Of a stretch of DNA of 37,968 nt, positions 1-7,579 are shown one piece after another. The notes beneath the pieces were generated by a model. The model searched no databases. It was not told where the DNA came from and worked only from the letters and a program-made list of their open reading frames with translations. The position numbers were made by a program, and so were the translations under genes. The DNA lies in assembly GCA_910579745.1 (NCBI GenBank), contig CAJTVH010000025.1:1-37968 (forward strand), written 5' to 3'. The stretch's first letter is position 1; each line of letters begins with the position of its first letter. The DNA is from an uncultured Clostridia bacterium (GTDB lineage: Bacteria > Bacillota > Clostridia > Lachnospirales > CAG-274).

Positions 1-675
1 GCCCAAACATACGCTGGAGGGCTTGATAATCCCAAATATAACGATTACGTGTGTATTCTCTCGGTATTGGCTCAGGTAGCTATTGATAACGCCAAGAGAC
101 GTTTTGACATAAACCTGCCGGAAGAAATCAAACGTATAAAAAATGACATGAACCTAAAAACAAATAAATACCCTAAATTTTGGTCTATTATAAAAAAAGA
201 ATTTGATTGGGGTAATATCAATCAAAAATTGAGTTGCCCTATGAATTATTTATACGACTTGAAACTAAAAAAAATTAGAAACAAAGAAACTACCCTGTCT
301 ATGTCTCATTTTTTTAACAAATATGATATTAAACCGAACAGAAGAAAGTGTAAAAAAGCGGAGGAGTTGATTGAGAAATATTCTTTTGAGCTTTTTCAAT
401 ATCAAGTTGACACGGCAAAAGATTACACTGATTATTTACTGCTAAGAAGTGATTTTGAGAATCTATTAAATGATATAAGAAAAACATATATCTCAAAAAA
501 TTATTTAGGGTTAATGTCATGGCTCATTGACAGGGCTTTTATAATAACGCCGCATATTGAAAAAAATAAAAATAATATTAAAACCACAGTAAATAAAAAT
601 AAATCTTTATTGTTAAAAGTATTATATGAAATTAATAAAAACAGTTTATTGAAATGTTTCTCAAAAAATATGTAA
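1..675 (+). CDS. C-terminal part of a YonO-like (RdRp-fold) RNA polymerase, 5' truncated
   Basis: The frame is open from base 1, so this is the last 224 residues of a longer protein whose start lies outside the window. Near the left edge, LAQVAIDNAKRR followed about 25 residues later by KYPKFW resembles the block AVDFPKTG...YPDFM that follows the catalytic site of eukaryotic-type RNA-dependent RNA polymerases. The SPbeta protein YonO, a DNA-dependent single-subunit RNA polymerase, belongs to that fold. The catalytic DxDGD motif would lie upstream and cannot be seen. Context supports the call: a YonK-like gene and an HU gene (YonN in SPbeta) follow within 1.5 kb. The rest is Lys/Asn-rich and helical. 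If the call is right, this polymerase may transcribe the late genes downstream. This is an inference from short motifs and gene order; an unrelated large replication protein remains possible. Confidence 0.4.
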   Translation, partial: AQTYAGGLDNPKYNDYVCILSVLAQVAIDNAKRRFDINLPEEIKRIKNDMNLKTNKYPKFWSIIKKEFDWGNINQKLSCPMNYLYDLKLKKIRNKETTLSMSHFFNKYDIKPNRRKCKKAEELIEKYSFELFQYQVDTAKDYTDYLLLRSDFENLLNDIRKTYISKNYLGLMSWLIDRAFIITPHIEKNKNNIKTTVNKNKSLLLKVLYEINKNSLLKCFSKNM

Positions 676-718
676 TTTCTATATGTTTTTTAGTATACCC
701 AAGCTGTATTTGTCCTCC

Positions 719-746
719 AAAACCCTGTTACTTTCAAGGTTTTTTT
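719..746 (+). terminator. weak terminator candidate after the first gene
   Basis: AAAACC (719-724) pairs with GGTTTT (738-743) and runs into more T residues. The stem is only 6 bp. It sits 44 bases after the stop of the upstream gene. The remaining leader to 895 is AT-rich and holds small A/T palindromes around 780-820 but no gene or clear sigma70 promoter that I can defend. Confidence 0.35.
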
Positions 747-895
747 AAGGGTTAGTTAAGTACATATATGGGGAGAGCGGGATTTTTTAAAAATCAAAAA
801 ACAGATTTTTCTCAAAACCTCGAACAGTTATAAGTTATGAAAAAATCTGACAATTAAAAGCGGCTAAAAATATTTCAAACAAAGGAGATTTTACT

Positions 896-1108
896 ATGAA
901 AACCAAATTAATTTTTAACACTTTTTTATCCAAACATTTATTAAAAAGAGGAAATCCTATTATAGACCTGCTTAAAGACCATAAAAGACGCGACGGGGTT
1001 GTATGCGTTTTTGAGGAAACCAAGAAATTTGAAAATGACTTCGCTGAATTGAATAAAGAATTGTACGGCCGAGATGTGAGAAATTTAAAACGTATGAGAA
1101 AATATTAA
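896..1108 (+). CDS. small DUF5659-like protein
   Basis: A 70-residue protein starting at ATG 896, nine bases after AAAGGAG. The layout matches the DUF5659 family of small phage proteins: a short N-terminal beta/helix (residues 1-20, FNTFLSKHLLKRG), a linker, a strand GVVCVFEET (residues 34-42) and a helix rich in charged residues (FENDFAELNKEL). Family members usually read 'VFVFEDTEEL' at this place. Function is unknown; they commonly sit among early or replication genes of Firmicutes phages. It lies between the polymerase-like gene and the broken antirepressor. No membrane segment or catalytic motif is visible. Confidence 0.55.
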   Translation: MKTKLIFNTFLSKHLLKRGNPIIDLLKDHKRRDGVVCVFEETKKFENDFAELNKELYGRDVRNLKRMRKY

Positions 1109-1110
1109 AC

Positions 1111-1485
1111 ATGATTTACCACGAGAGGAAAAATTTTATAGAAAGTAAAATTGAGATTTTTCAAAACGCGGAATTTGGAGAAATAAGGACTGCCATTATT
1201 AATGGGGAACCCTATTTTGTAGCTAATGGCTAAATCCCTTAAAGACGAAAAAATTAACATAGAGAGAAACCGATTATTTCAGTGGCTTCATAAAAAGAAA
1301 TTCTTATGAAAAATAATGTTCCGTATCAAAAATATATTGAGGGAGGATATTTTCAGGTTAAAGAATCAGCTTATGAGACGCCTTACGGAACTAAAACAAA
1401 GGTTATTACTCTCGTGACTGGAAAAGGACAAATATATATAACAGAAAAATTAAGAAAAGAATATTTAATAAATAAGGAGGCTTAA
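1111..1485 (+). pseudogene. broken phage antirepressor (BRO-N start plus ANT C-terminus)
   Basis: Three short, overlapping reading frames carry pieces of one antirepressor. 1111-1233 (40 aa) encodes the start of a BRO-N domain, with IFQNAEFGEIRTAIINGEP and then YFVANG, and stops where the family would continue with about 70 more residues. 1226-1309 (27 aa) contains NRLFQWLHKKKF, the beginning of the ANT domain (PF03374). 1306-1485 (59 aa) supplies PYQKYIEGGYF and VTGKGQIYITEKL, the rest of ANT. The fragments overlap as ATGGCTAA and TTATGA, so each could be translated by re-initiation, but most of BRO-N and the linker are missing. In intact phages this protein inactivates the lysogeny repressor. 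Here it looks like an internal deletion plus frameshifts. The last fragment contains the ribosome binding site of the next gene. Confidence 0.75.
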
Positions 1486-1486
1486 A

Positions 1487-1711
1487 ATGTCAAACTTCTC
1501 GTGTGAACGGACAATCACTCATCAATTCTCCGCTAAAGGGGAACTCCAATCTGACGGGGATACCGTTATCGTAACAGACAAAGACGATACTTACAAGATT
1601 TCCGTTAAGGAGTACCTGAGTAAGTTTGTCGGCAAAAATATTAGTATCAGCGTTAAACTTCAAGCGAAAAACAATTTGTCCGATGAAAATACAAATCCCG
1701 CAGCCAATTAA
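1487..1711 (+). CDS. YonK-like protein
   Basis: A 74-residue protein with ATG 1487 seven bases after AAGGAGG. The core, roughly residues 12-60, contains strands around TVIVTDKDDTYKISVKEYL and then FVGKNISISVKLQ. That matches the YonK family (PF09642) of SPbeta, whose C-terminal half reads like 'ILSEFNGKNVSITVK'. YonK is a small protein of unknown biochemical role. The adjacent HU gene and the upstream YonO-like gene reproduce the SPbeta yonK-yonN-yonO neighbourhood. The last 14 residues overlap the leader of the HU gene. Family membership is fairly clear from the motif; function is not. Confidence 0.65.
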   Translation: MSNFSCERTITHQFSAKGELQSDGDTVIVTDKDDTYKISVKEYLSKFVGKNISISVKLQAKNNLSDENTNPAAN

Positions 1712-1736
1712 CGAATTTAATCAAAGGAGAGAAATT

Positions 1737-2021
1737 ATGAAAAAAAACGATATTATTAAAATTATGGCTGAAAAGAGAAATATATCTTTAAAAGAAACAG
1801 CTGAGATTTTTGACACATTGATTGAGACAATAAAAGACGGTATCGTAAATGACGGTATTGTTGATATTTACGGATTTGGTAAGATTACCGTTGACAATGT
1901 AACTGAGAAAAACAAAGTGTATACCGTAGGTCATCTGAAAGGACAAGCGTATACCTCACCCGCTCATAAAAAAGTAAAAATGAGATTCTCAAGTAAAATT
2001 AAAGACCTTATTAACAGCTGA
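1737..2021 (+). CDS. HU-family DNA-binding protein
   Basis: A 94-residue HU/IHF-type protein. ATG 1737 is chosen because AAAGGAGAG lies just upstream; the longer open frame has no ribosome site. The N-terminal helices (KNDIIKIMAEKRNISLKETAEIFDTLIETI) form the dimer body. DIYGFGKITV is the conserved turn (GFGSF in bacterial HU), followed by the beta arm and the tail VKMRFSSKIKDLIN. The arm carries an unusual YTVGHLKGQAYTSPAHKK in place of the usual Arg-rich 'GRNPQTGEEI'. HU proteins bend and coat DNA. SPbeta carries one (YonN) beside yonK. A terminator follows directly. Confidence 0.9.
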   Translation: MKKNDIIKIMAEKRNISLKETAEIFDTLIETIKDGIVNDGIVDIYGFGKITVDNVTEKNKVYTVGHLKGQAYTSPAHKKVKMRFSSKIKDLINS

Positions 2022-2044
2022 TAGTGCTTTAACATATCACGGCT

Positions 2045-2075
2045 AAGGACGGATAAAACTCTCCGTTCTTTTTTT
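2045..2075 (+). terminator. rho-independent terminator after the HU gene
   Basis: AAGGACGGA (2045-2053) pairs with TCCGTTCTT (2062-2070) with one G-T pair, an 8-base loop, then a run of T. It closes the yonK-HU unit. Confidence 0.85.
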
Positions 2076-2120
2076 ATGTTTGTTTTTTTAAGAGAATATT
2101 TGAGACAAAAAAGAAAAGAG

Positions 2121-2387
2121 ATGATTTTCAAAATGTCAGAAGTAAAAGTAATATACTCAGATTATCTTAATTCTATAACCGACGAGGTTATATTTGAGTT
2201 ATTAACCGACGTTATGCTCAAATTGAAATATGACAAAAAAAATGAGAGCGTAGTTATAAGTATGTCCGATAAAATCACCGACAACACGGAGCTGCGCGGA
2301 AAATTGGACTTTGACGGGCTTAACACGCTTATTAAAAGCCTTACCATAATCAGAAATCAATTAAAAACAGGAGGTGTGTATCGATGA
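2121..2387 (+). CDS. hypothetical protein
   Basis: The frame opens at 2076, but that ATG lies in the terminator T-run. ATG 2121 or ATG 2133 (MSEVKVIYSDYL) are the realistic starts; AGAGATG at 2118 could serve the latter. The protein is 84-88 residues, acidic to neutral, with an N-terminal helix (DEVIFELLTDVMLKLKY), a strand pair and a C-terminal helix (LNTLIKSLTIIRNQL). I do not recognise it. Its 3' end was duplicated: a degraded copy of the last 13 codons and the ribosome site lies at 2421-2476. It stops at TGA 2385-2387, overlapping a 13-codon ATG frame (2384-2425) inside that duplication. Confidence 0.6.
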   Translation: MIFKMSEVKVIYSDYLNSITDEVIFELLTDVMLKLKYDKKNESVVISMSDKITDNTELRGKLDFDGLNTLIKSLTIIRNQLKTGGVYR

Positions 2388-2476
2388 GTATAGTCGGAGG
2401 AAAGGACATTGAACATATTTATTAAAAATCTTATTATAATCAGAAATTAATTAAAACAGGGGGTATGTACTGATGA
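2331..2476 (+). repeat. imperfect direct duplication of a gene 3' end and its ribosome site
   Basis: 2331-2387 and 2421-2476 are about 80% identical. Both begin ATTAAAA, contain ATAATCAGAAAT, and end with a purine-rich ribosome site plus ATGA or TGATGA. In one frame the second copy reads LNIFIKNLIIIRN before a stop, against LNTLIKSLTIIRN in the intact gene. It is the remnant of a tandem gene duplication reduced to its tail. The second copy now provides the ribosome binding site of the next gene. Confidence 0.8.
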
Positions 2477-2931
2477 ATTTAGCCACAAAAAAAGACATTG
2501 AGAACAATGTGTTTATCGTCACGGTTTATTGCAAAGAGCTTGGCACGGCTGATTTAACAGACGAACAGGAAAGAGAGCTGTTAAATGATTTTCCATCTAA
2601 GATTATTTATAAGGATTTATCCTTCAAGGGCAAATTTAACGTGGTAAACGGAGTCCCTGTATTTACGGAGGAGGACACAGGAGAGGAGGTTTCCCTCACT
2701 CTCACAAATCAGGAAATCGCGCTTGACGAGAATTTCAGAGCCGTATACAAAGTTGATATGAGTAAAGTTCAGGCCAGCGACATCGGAGAGATTCTTAACA
2801 GCAAAGAATTGGTTTGCTGGGCTAAATGTAATCTCTTCGCCAAAGTTATTGAGGAAGAGGCGGCGAGAATTTTGTCTGATATTCGCTCTAAGGCTAGCAC
2901 TTTCTCAGGCGAAACAGAAAAGATTGTGTAA
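2473..2931 (+). CDS. hypothetical protein upstream of the terminase genes
   Basis: A 152-residue acidic protein starting at ATG 2473 after AGGGGGT, which derives from the duplicated segment. I see no catalytic motif. The first half is predicted beta (NNVFIVTVYCKEL, KIIYKDLSFKGKFNVVNGVPVF). The second half has a helix with two Cys (ELVCWAKCNLFAKVIEEEAARILSDIRSKA). It lies immediately before the terminase genes and is separated from them by a terminator, so it probably ends the preceding transcription unit. No family recognised. Confidence 0.65.
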   Translation: MNLATKKDIENNVFIVTVYCKELGTADLTDEQERELLNDFPSKIIYKDLSFKGKFNVVNGVPVFTEEDTGEEVSLTLTNQEIALDENFRAVYKVDMSKVQASDIGEILNSKELVCWAKCNLFAKVIEEEAARILSDIRSKASTFSGETEKIV

Positions 2932-2944
2932 TGTAAAAGTATTA

Positions 2945-2980
2945 AAAAGAGGAAACGGTTAAATCCGGTTCCTCTTTTGT
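2945..2980 (+). terminator. strong terminator before the packaging genes
   Basis: The arms 2945-2958 and 2965-2978 pair over 14 positions with one A/C mismatch (AAAAGAGGAA with TTCCTCTTTT at the base), around a 6-base loop. The 3' arm ends in T. The hairpin spans the gap between 2931 and the small terminase gene. Confidence 0.8.
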
Positions 2981-3003
2981 TATCGGAAAGGAGGCTTTGT
3001 TTA

Positions 3004-3999
3004 TTGATTAAACCGAGAAAATCCGAGGTTATTAAAGAAACCGTGTCTAACAGCTCAAAGCCCGTAAACGAGAAAATAAATATAAGCCATGTAAACAAAC
3101 CAAAAGAAGAGGAACCGTTTTATAAATGCTCATGCTGCGGTAACGAGTGGAACACCCAGAAAAGACATTTCAGCAGAACAAAATCTCCCCTTTATCAGGC
3201 TAACAACGGGTATATCACTATATGTAATGATTGCAGGGATAACTATTATTACCAGCTTATCCCCTTTTTCAACGGAAATGAGGATTTAGCTATAGACAGA
3301 ATGTGCGGCCTGTTCGACTGGTATTTGAATGATAACGGATTAAGCCTTTGCAAACAGACAAGCGATGACAGAAGCCGGATAAGCCATTTTTTAGCGAGGA
3401 AAAACTGCGGTCAGGCGTCGGTAGGCGACACGTACCTTGACACTGTGAGAGAAAGACTGCTTGAGGAAAACAAAACCGTAGAGAGCGAGGAGGATTTGGA
3501 AGAAATAACTGAATACAAAATCACGCCTAAAATGATTAAATTCTGGGGATCGGGGTATGAGCCAAAAGCACTGCAAACACTACAGGGATATTATGACGGA
3601 CTTCTTAAATTATGCGACGGGAAACCGGATGTGAAAGACCAAAAAATGATGAAAAATTTATGTCTTTTGGAGTATCAAATGCAGATTAATCTTCAAAAAG
3701 GCAAAGACATCGGTACTTTATCCAACTCATATAACTCGCTTTTTAAAGCTTCCGGTTTAAGAGCGAATGAGAATGACGCGAACAGCGGTATATTCGGGAA
3801 ATGGATTATGGATATTGAGAAATACGCTCCGGCGGAATATTACAAGGATAAAAGTAAATATCATGATTTTTTCGGTATTGTGGAGTATATTGAGCGTTTT
3901 ATGTACAGACCGCTCAAAAATCTTATATTTGGCGCTAAGGAAAAAGAAACCGAGTATTGGATTGATGACGATGATATTAAAACCAAAGAGGGGGGTTAA
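3004..3999 (+). CDS. terS: terminase small subunit, zinc-ribbon type
   Basis: A 331-residue protein. TTG 3004 (MIKPRKSEV) is chosen because AAGGAGG lies at 2988-2994; the frame is open upstream but contains the ribosome site. CSCCGNEW near residue 40 and CNDC about 40 residues later form a zinc ribbon. A helical middle and a long C-terminal region with a DNA-binding look (KFWGSGYEPKALQTLQGYY) follow. This arrangement is typical of small terminase subunits in clostridial phages. It recognises phage DNA and loads the large subunit. It overlaps the large-subunit start by one base, so the two are translationally coupled. The role is inferred mainly from domain layout and neighbour. Confidence 0.7.
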   Translation: MIKPRKSEVIKETVSNSSKPVNEKINISHVNKPKEEEPFYKCSCCGNEWNTQKRHFSRTKSPLYQANNGYITICNDCRDNYYYQLIPFFNGNEDLAIDRMCGLFDWYLNDNGLSLCKQTSDDRSRISHFLARKNCGQASVGDTYLDTVRERLLEENKTVESEEDLEEITEYKITPKMIKFWGSGYEPKALQTLQGYYDGLLKLCDGKPDVKDQKMMKNLCLLEYQMQINLQKGKDIGTLSNSYNSLFKASGLRANENDANSGIFGKWIMDIEKYAPAEYYKDKSKYHDFFGIVEYIERFMYRPLKNLIFGAKEKETEYWIDDDDIKTKEGG

Positions 4000-5822
4000 T
4001 GTTGCTTGACGCTTATCAAATGAACGTCTATAAAAAATTCCCTCAAACATCGTGGCTTTCCAATAAGAGTATTTACGAGCGTATCATCGACTGGGTTACT
4101 TTTTACAGAAGAAATATTCCCGTGTTTGTTGAGCATTACTTTGGTATACCGCTTCATCTGTATCAAATTATATGGCTGTATATCTTAAATATTTGTATAA
4201 GCACGGTAATTATAGCCGGTCGAGCCTCGGCGAAATCTTATATTATCGCCGTGTTCGCGTGCGCTAAATGTGTGCTCTACCCAAACACAAAATGTATTAT
4301 TGTGTCAGGTACAAAAAAACAGGCAGCTCTTATTATCAAAGAAAAAATAGAGAAAGAGTTAATCCCGAAATCTGAGACACTGCGCAGGGAAATAAAAAAG
4401 ATAAAAAATAACTCAAATGATATTGAGGCTGAGTTTCATAACGGAAGCTCAATTATAGTTGTCGTCAACAGTGAGGACGCTCTTGGCTACAGAGGAACGC
4501 TTCTTGTGTTTGAGGAATTTAAGAGAATAAAAAAATATATTATCGACAAGGTAATAAAACCGTTCGCCATGACAAGACCAGCTCAGTTTAGGACAAACAC
4601 GGAGTGTGAGAGTTATGGCGTGAGATACAACGATAATGAGGAATTTAACGAGGAACCGGCGAGTGTTTACATAAGTTCCGCCGCCCCGACAAGTCACTGG
4701 ATGGACAAGCTTTTAAAAGACACTGTTAAAAGCAAATACACAAATGGAACGTCTTGTATGCTGGCTACGGATTATTCTATCGCCCTTAAACATAACATTA
4801 AAACACGTATGAATCTTATAGAGACAAAGCGAACCACCGACCCTATCACTTGGAGAGAGGAATATGAAAATGAGAGATTAAGAGAAAGCGCGAGTGCTTA
4901 TTTCACCTATGGCTTGCTCACACAAAATCAAACTTATAAAAAAGCCTTTTACCCTCAAAAAAATGATGATGTAAGAAACAGACGCAAAAATCCTTATTAT
5001 ATCCCTAAACAATCTGGGGAAATCAGGGTTTTAGCCTGTGACATCGCTTTTATTGAGCGCTCTAATAAAAATGACAATTCCTGCTCTACACTCATAAGAG
5101 CCTTCCCCGAAAGCGTTAAATATGAATCTGTAGGTGTAGACGGTAAAACGGTGGAGGTAAAAAACGGGTACAGAAGAATTGTTCCGTACATTGAGGCTAA
5201 TCCCGGAAGCGACGTTGATAAGCAAGCGATTCGTATTAAACAGCTGTTTTATGATTTTGAGGCTGATTATATAGTTCTTGATGCCCGAAACGGCGGCGTG
5301 CTGGTATACGACCGTCTCGCCAAGGTGTTATACGATGAGGAAAGAGACTGTGAGTACCCCGCATGGAAATGTATAAATGATGAGGTTATAGCCAACAGAG
5401 TCACGGTCGGGGGCGCGGTTGAGAATTTGTTTATCGTGAATGCCACGGCTAAAATAAACAACGACGTAGCGGTATCGCTTCGCTCCGTGTTAAAGTCAAA
5501 AATGATTGAGCTGCTTATAAGCACCGAGGAAAGCAGGGATTTTTTAAATGATAATTACACGGAATACTCAGAGACCCCAAGAGGTGATGTTATGGCGTTT
5601 TATGAGAGACCTTACGCCGAGACACAAGCTCTTATCGGGGAAATGATTTCTCTTGAGCATACGCGAAATGACCAGACAGGCTTCGTGAAATTATTTGAGA
5701 CAGGCTCTAACACAAAAGACAGATATACAAGTCTCGCTTATGGGAATTATTTTATTGAGCTTCTTGAGCAGGATTTATTATCTGACTCGTCTGAGTATGA
5801 TTACGTGCCGCTTTTTAATTAA
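3999..5822 (+). CDS. terL: terminase large subunit
   Basis: A 607-residue packaging motor. Residues 50-57 hold the adenine-binding LHLYQ (Q motif). GRASAKS at 74-80 is the Walker A loop. LLVFEE at 168-173 is Walker B plus the catalytic glutamate, and SSAAPTSHW is the coupling segment. The C-terminal RNase H-like nuclease has acidic residues at ACDIAF (D348), LDARNGG (D428) and near PRGDVMAF (about 530). Together these package DNA into the prohead and cut it at the headful or cos site. The full length fits the family. It is coupled to the small subunit and followed by a dyad element before the portal. Confidence 0.95.
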   Translation: MLLDAYQMNVYKKFPQTSWLSNKSIYERIIDWVTFYRRNIPVFVEHYFGIPLHLYQIIWLYILNICISTVIIAGRASAKSYIIAVFACAKCVLYPNTKCIIVSGTKKQAALIIKEKIEKELIPKSETLRREIKKIKNNSNDIEAEFHNGSSIIVVVNSEDALGYRGTLLVFEEFKRIKKYIIDKVIKPFAMTRPAQFRTNTECESYGVRYNDNEEFNEEPASVYISSAAPTSHWMDKLLKDTVKSKYTNGTSCMLATDYSIALKHNIKTRMNLIETKRTTDPITWREEYENERLRESASAYFTYGLLTQNQTYKKAFYPQKNDDVRNRRKNPYYIPKQSGEIRVLACDIAFIERSNKNDNSCSTLIRAFPESVKYESVGVDGKTVEVKNGYRRIVPYIEANPGSDVDKQAIRIKQLFYDFEADYIVLDARNGGVLVYDRLAKVLYDEERDCEYPAWKCINDEVIANRVTVGGAVENLFIVNATAKINNDVAVSLRSVLKSKMIELLISTEESRDFLNDNYTEYSETPRGDVMAFYERPYAETQALIGEMISLEHTRNDQTGFVKLFETGSNTKDRYTSLAYGNYFIELLEQDLLSDSSEYDYVPLFN

Positions 5823-5863
5823 TACTAATCTCACTTTAAATACCGGATAAAGCGACATTAGTA
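5823..5863 (+). promoter_or_regulatory. dyad element A before the portal gene
   Basis: TACTAAT (5823-5829) and ATTAGTA (5857-5863) form a perfect inverted repeat around a 27-base loop. The first 26 bases of this element recur almost exactly at 18408. It lies between the terL stop and the portal ribosome site. It could be an operator, a promoter of a dedicated polymerase, or an RNA processing site. Confidence 0.55.
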
Positions 5864-5896
5864 TAAGAACAGCCAGTCTAAGGAGGCGATAAAACA

Positions 5897-7525
5897 GTGT
5901 ATAAAAATAATAGAAAATTTAACCCGTCTAATCGAACAGCTAAAGAAAAAAACAGGGAAAAATCTTTTTCCTATGAGCATAATTCCGCTGTGTCAACACT
6001 AATATCATCAGGCGACATAATAGACTGTCCAGTCGACACCTCAATGATAGACGACTATTTGAGAGAGCCTATGCTATATAATCAGGAATTAAGAAAATTA
6101 TCATGGTGGGCGTACCGCACAAACGGCACAGTGTCAAGCGGCGTTGATTACATGCGATCAATGCACACTCTGGATAAGGTTGTTTACTCAAAAAAAAGCT
6201 CCTCAAAATCATCCGCGGCTAAGAGAAAGAAAAACAAAGAACGTTTTGAGGCTGTTTTAGAAACAATAAAATATAAAAAATTTATCCGTGAGGCGATTTT
6301 AAAAGATTTTAACGATGGAATTATATTTTACTATTTTGAGACAACAACATCCGCTCCGGATAACCAAAAGTATCTTTCCGATATTGACGTGTTAAATATC
6401 ACGGAAATAAATCAAATCGGTATCAACGCCTCAATAGTCGCCCTCCCTGTCGATTGGTGCAAAATTATTGGAAAAAGAAACAACTCATATGTTATAGCCT
6501 TTGATTTGCGATATTTTCAAAGTCTGTCACCTGACGACAGCGAGCGAAAAGTGAAAGCGTTTCCAAAAGAGATAAGAGACGCTTTTAATAAATACAGCTC
6601 AGGTAAAGCTAATAAACCTTGGGTTAGACTTGATAACAACAAGACTATCGTTCATAAAATTAAATCCGCGGACAATGAGCAGTGGGGCGTCCCTTTGGCG
6701 ATAGCCTCATTAGACGATATATTATACGCCAATCACTTTATAAACACAAAAAGAAGTGTTCTTGACGACTTAAATAACCAAATCTTTTATGAGACATATC
6801 CTGAGGGCGAGCGCAAAGGCTCATGCTCTCTTGCGGGGTCTCAGCAGGAAGCGCAGCACAACATTATTAAAAACGCTTTGTTCGATAACAAAAACCGATA
6901 CGGCAAAGCGTTTTTTTCTCTCGCGGCGGGTACTAAACTTGATCAAATTAAAGTAGATACCGGCATTTTTGACGAAAAAAATGAGAGCGGCGTTAAAAAC
7001 GATATATCGCGGGATTTGGGTATAGAATCGTCAATACTCGGAGGGGAGTCACGGTCGAATTACGCTACGGCGAGTTTGAATATCGAAAGTATAGCGAGTT
7101 TCGTGTATGGGATTATCGCGGATATTGTTGACGAGATAAACAAAGTCATAAACGCCAATATTATAAAAGACAACCTCAATATCACGAAAATGTGGATTAT
7201 GCCCGTGACATTCGTGAATCGTGACAAAATGGTAAAATACATGGGAGATTTATACGCGAGAGGAAAAGGCTCTTTACAGGCTTGGGTAGCTTCCACGGGA
7301 ATGGACGTCGAGGCTTACATGGCTCTTATGGAACAAGAGTTGGAAGATGACTATGAGAATCATTTCCCAGTTCATAAAACATCGTTCACTCTCACATCAG
7401 GCGACTCTGATTTAAGCGACACCGATCAAAGAGGCGGGGCCCCGTCTAAAAACGACCCAGTAACCCCTAACACAATCGCCTCTAAAACGTCTAATGGAAA
7501 CGATAACCCTAAGCCCAGCGTGTAA
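5897..7525 (+). CDS. portal protein
   Basis: A 542-residue portal with a GTG start at 5897, after AAGGAGG. The N-terminal stretch DYLREPMLYNQELRKLSWW followed by AYRTNGTVSSGVDYM is typical of clostridial phage portals. The central stem/crown region includes DDILYANHFINTKRSVLDDLNNQ. The C-terminal LGGESRSNYATASLNIESI and the Asp/Ser-rich tail (residues 495-542) complete the architecture. Twelve copies form the channel through which DNA enters and leaves the capsid, and they dock the terminase. Position right after terL and before the protease confirms the assignment. The Ser/Asp/Asn-rich tail is probably disordered. Confidence 0.9.
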   Translation: MYKNNRKFNPSNRTAKEKNREKSFSYEHNSAVSTLISSGDIIDCPVDTSMIDDYLREPMLYNQELRKLSWWAYRTNGTVSSGVDYMRSMHTLDKVVYSKKSSSKSSAAKRKKNKERFEAVLETIKYKKFIREAILKDFNDGIIFYYFETTTSAPDNQKYLSDIDVLNITEINQIGINASIVALPVDWCKIIGKRNNSYVIAFDLRYFQSLSPDDSERKVKAFPKEIRDAFNKYSSGKANKPWVRLDNNKTIVHKIKSADNEQWGVPLAIASLDDILYANHFINTKRSVLDDLNNQIFYETYPEGERKGSCSLAGSQQEAQHNIIKNALFDNKNRYGKAFFSLAAGTKLDQIKVDTGIFDEKNESGVKNDISRDLGIESSILGGESRSNYATASLNIESIASFVYGIIADIVDEINKVINANIIKDNLNITKMWIMPVTFVNRDKMVKYMGDLYARGKGSLQAWVASTGMDVEAYMALMEQELEDDYENHFPVHKTSFTLTSGDSDLSDTDQRGGAPSKNDPVTPNTIASKTSNGNDNPKPSV

Positions 7526-7579
7526 TCACGGCAAGTCCAGAGGAAACAGAAGAAAGAATCGTTAAAGGAGGTGAGTTAA

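Noticed and set aside
1626..1736. Longer HU protein starting upstream of 1737.
   Set aside because: The extension overlaps the YonK-like gene in another frame and has no ribosome site; HU length is normal from 1737.
5820..5845. TAATACTAATCTCACTTTA looks at first like a T7-type promoter (TAATACGACTCACTATA).
   Set aside because: The match needs a two-base insertion, and the sequence is explained by the TACTAAT/ATTAGTA dyad. No T7-type polymerase gene is visible. A promoter for another phage polymerase stays possible and is listed as a finding.
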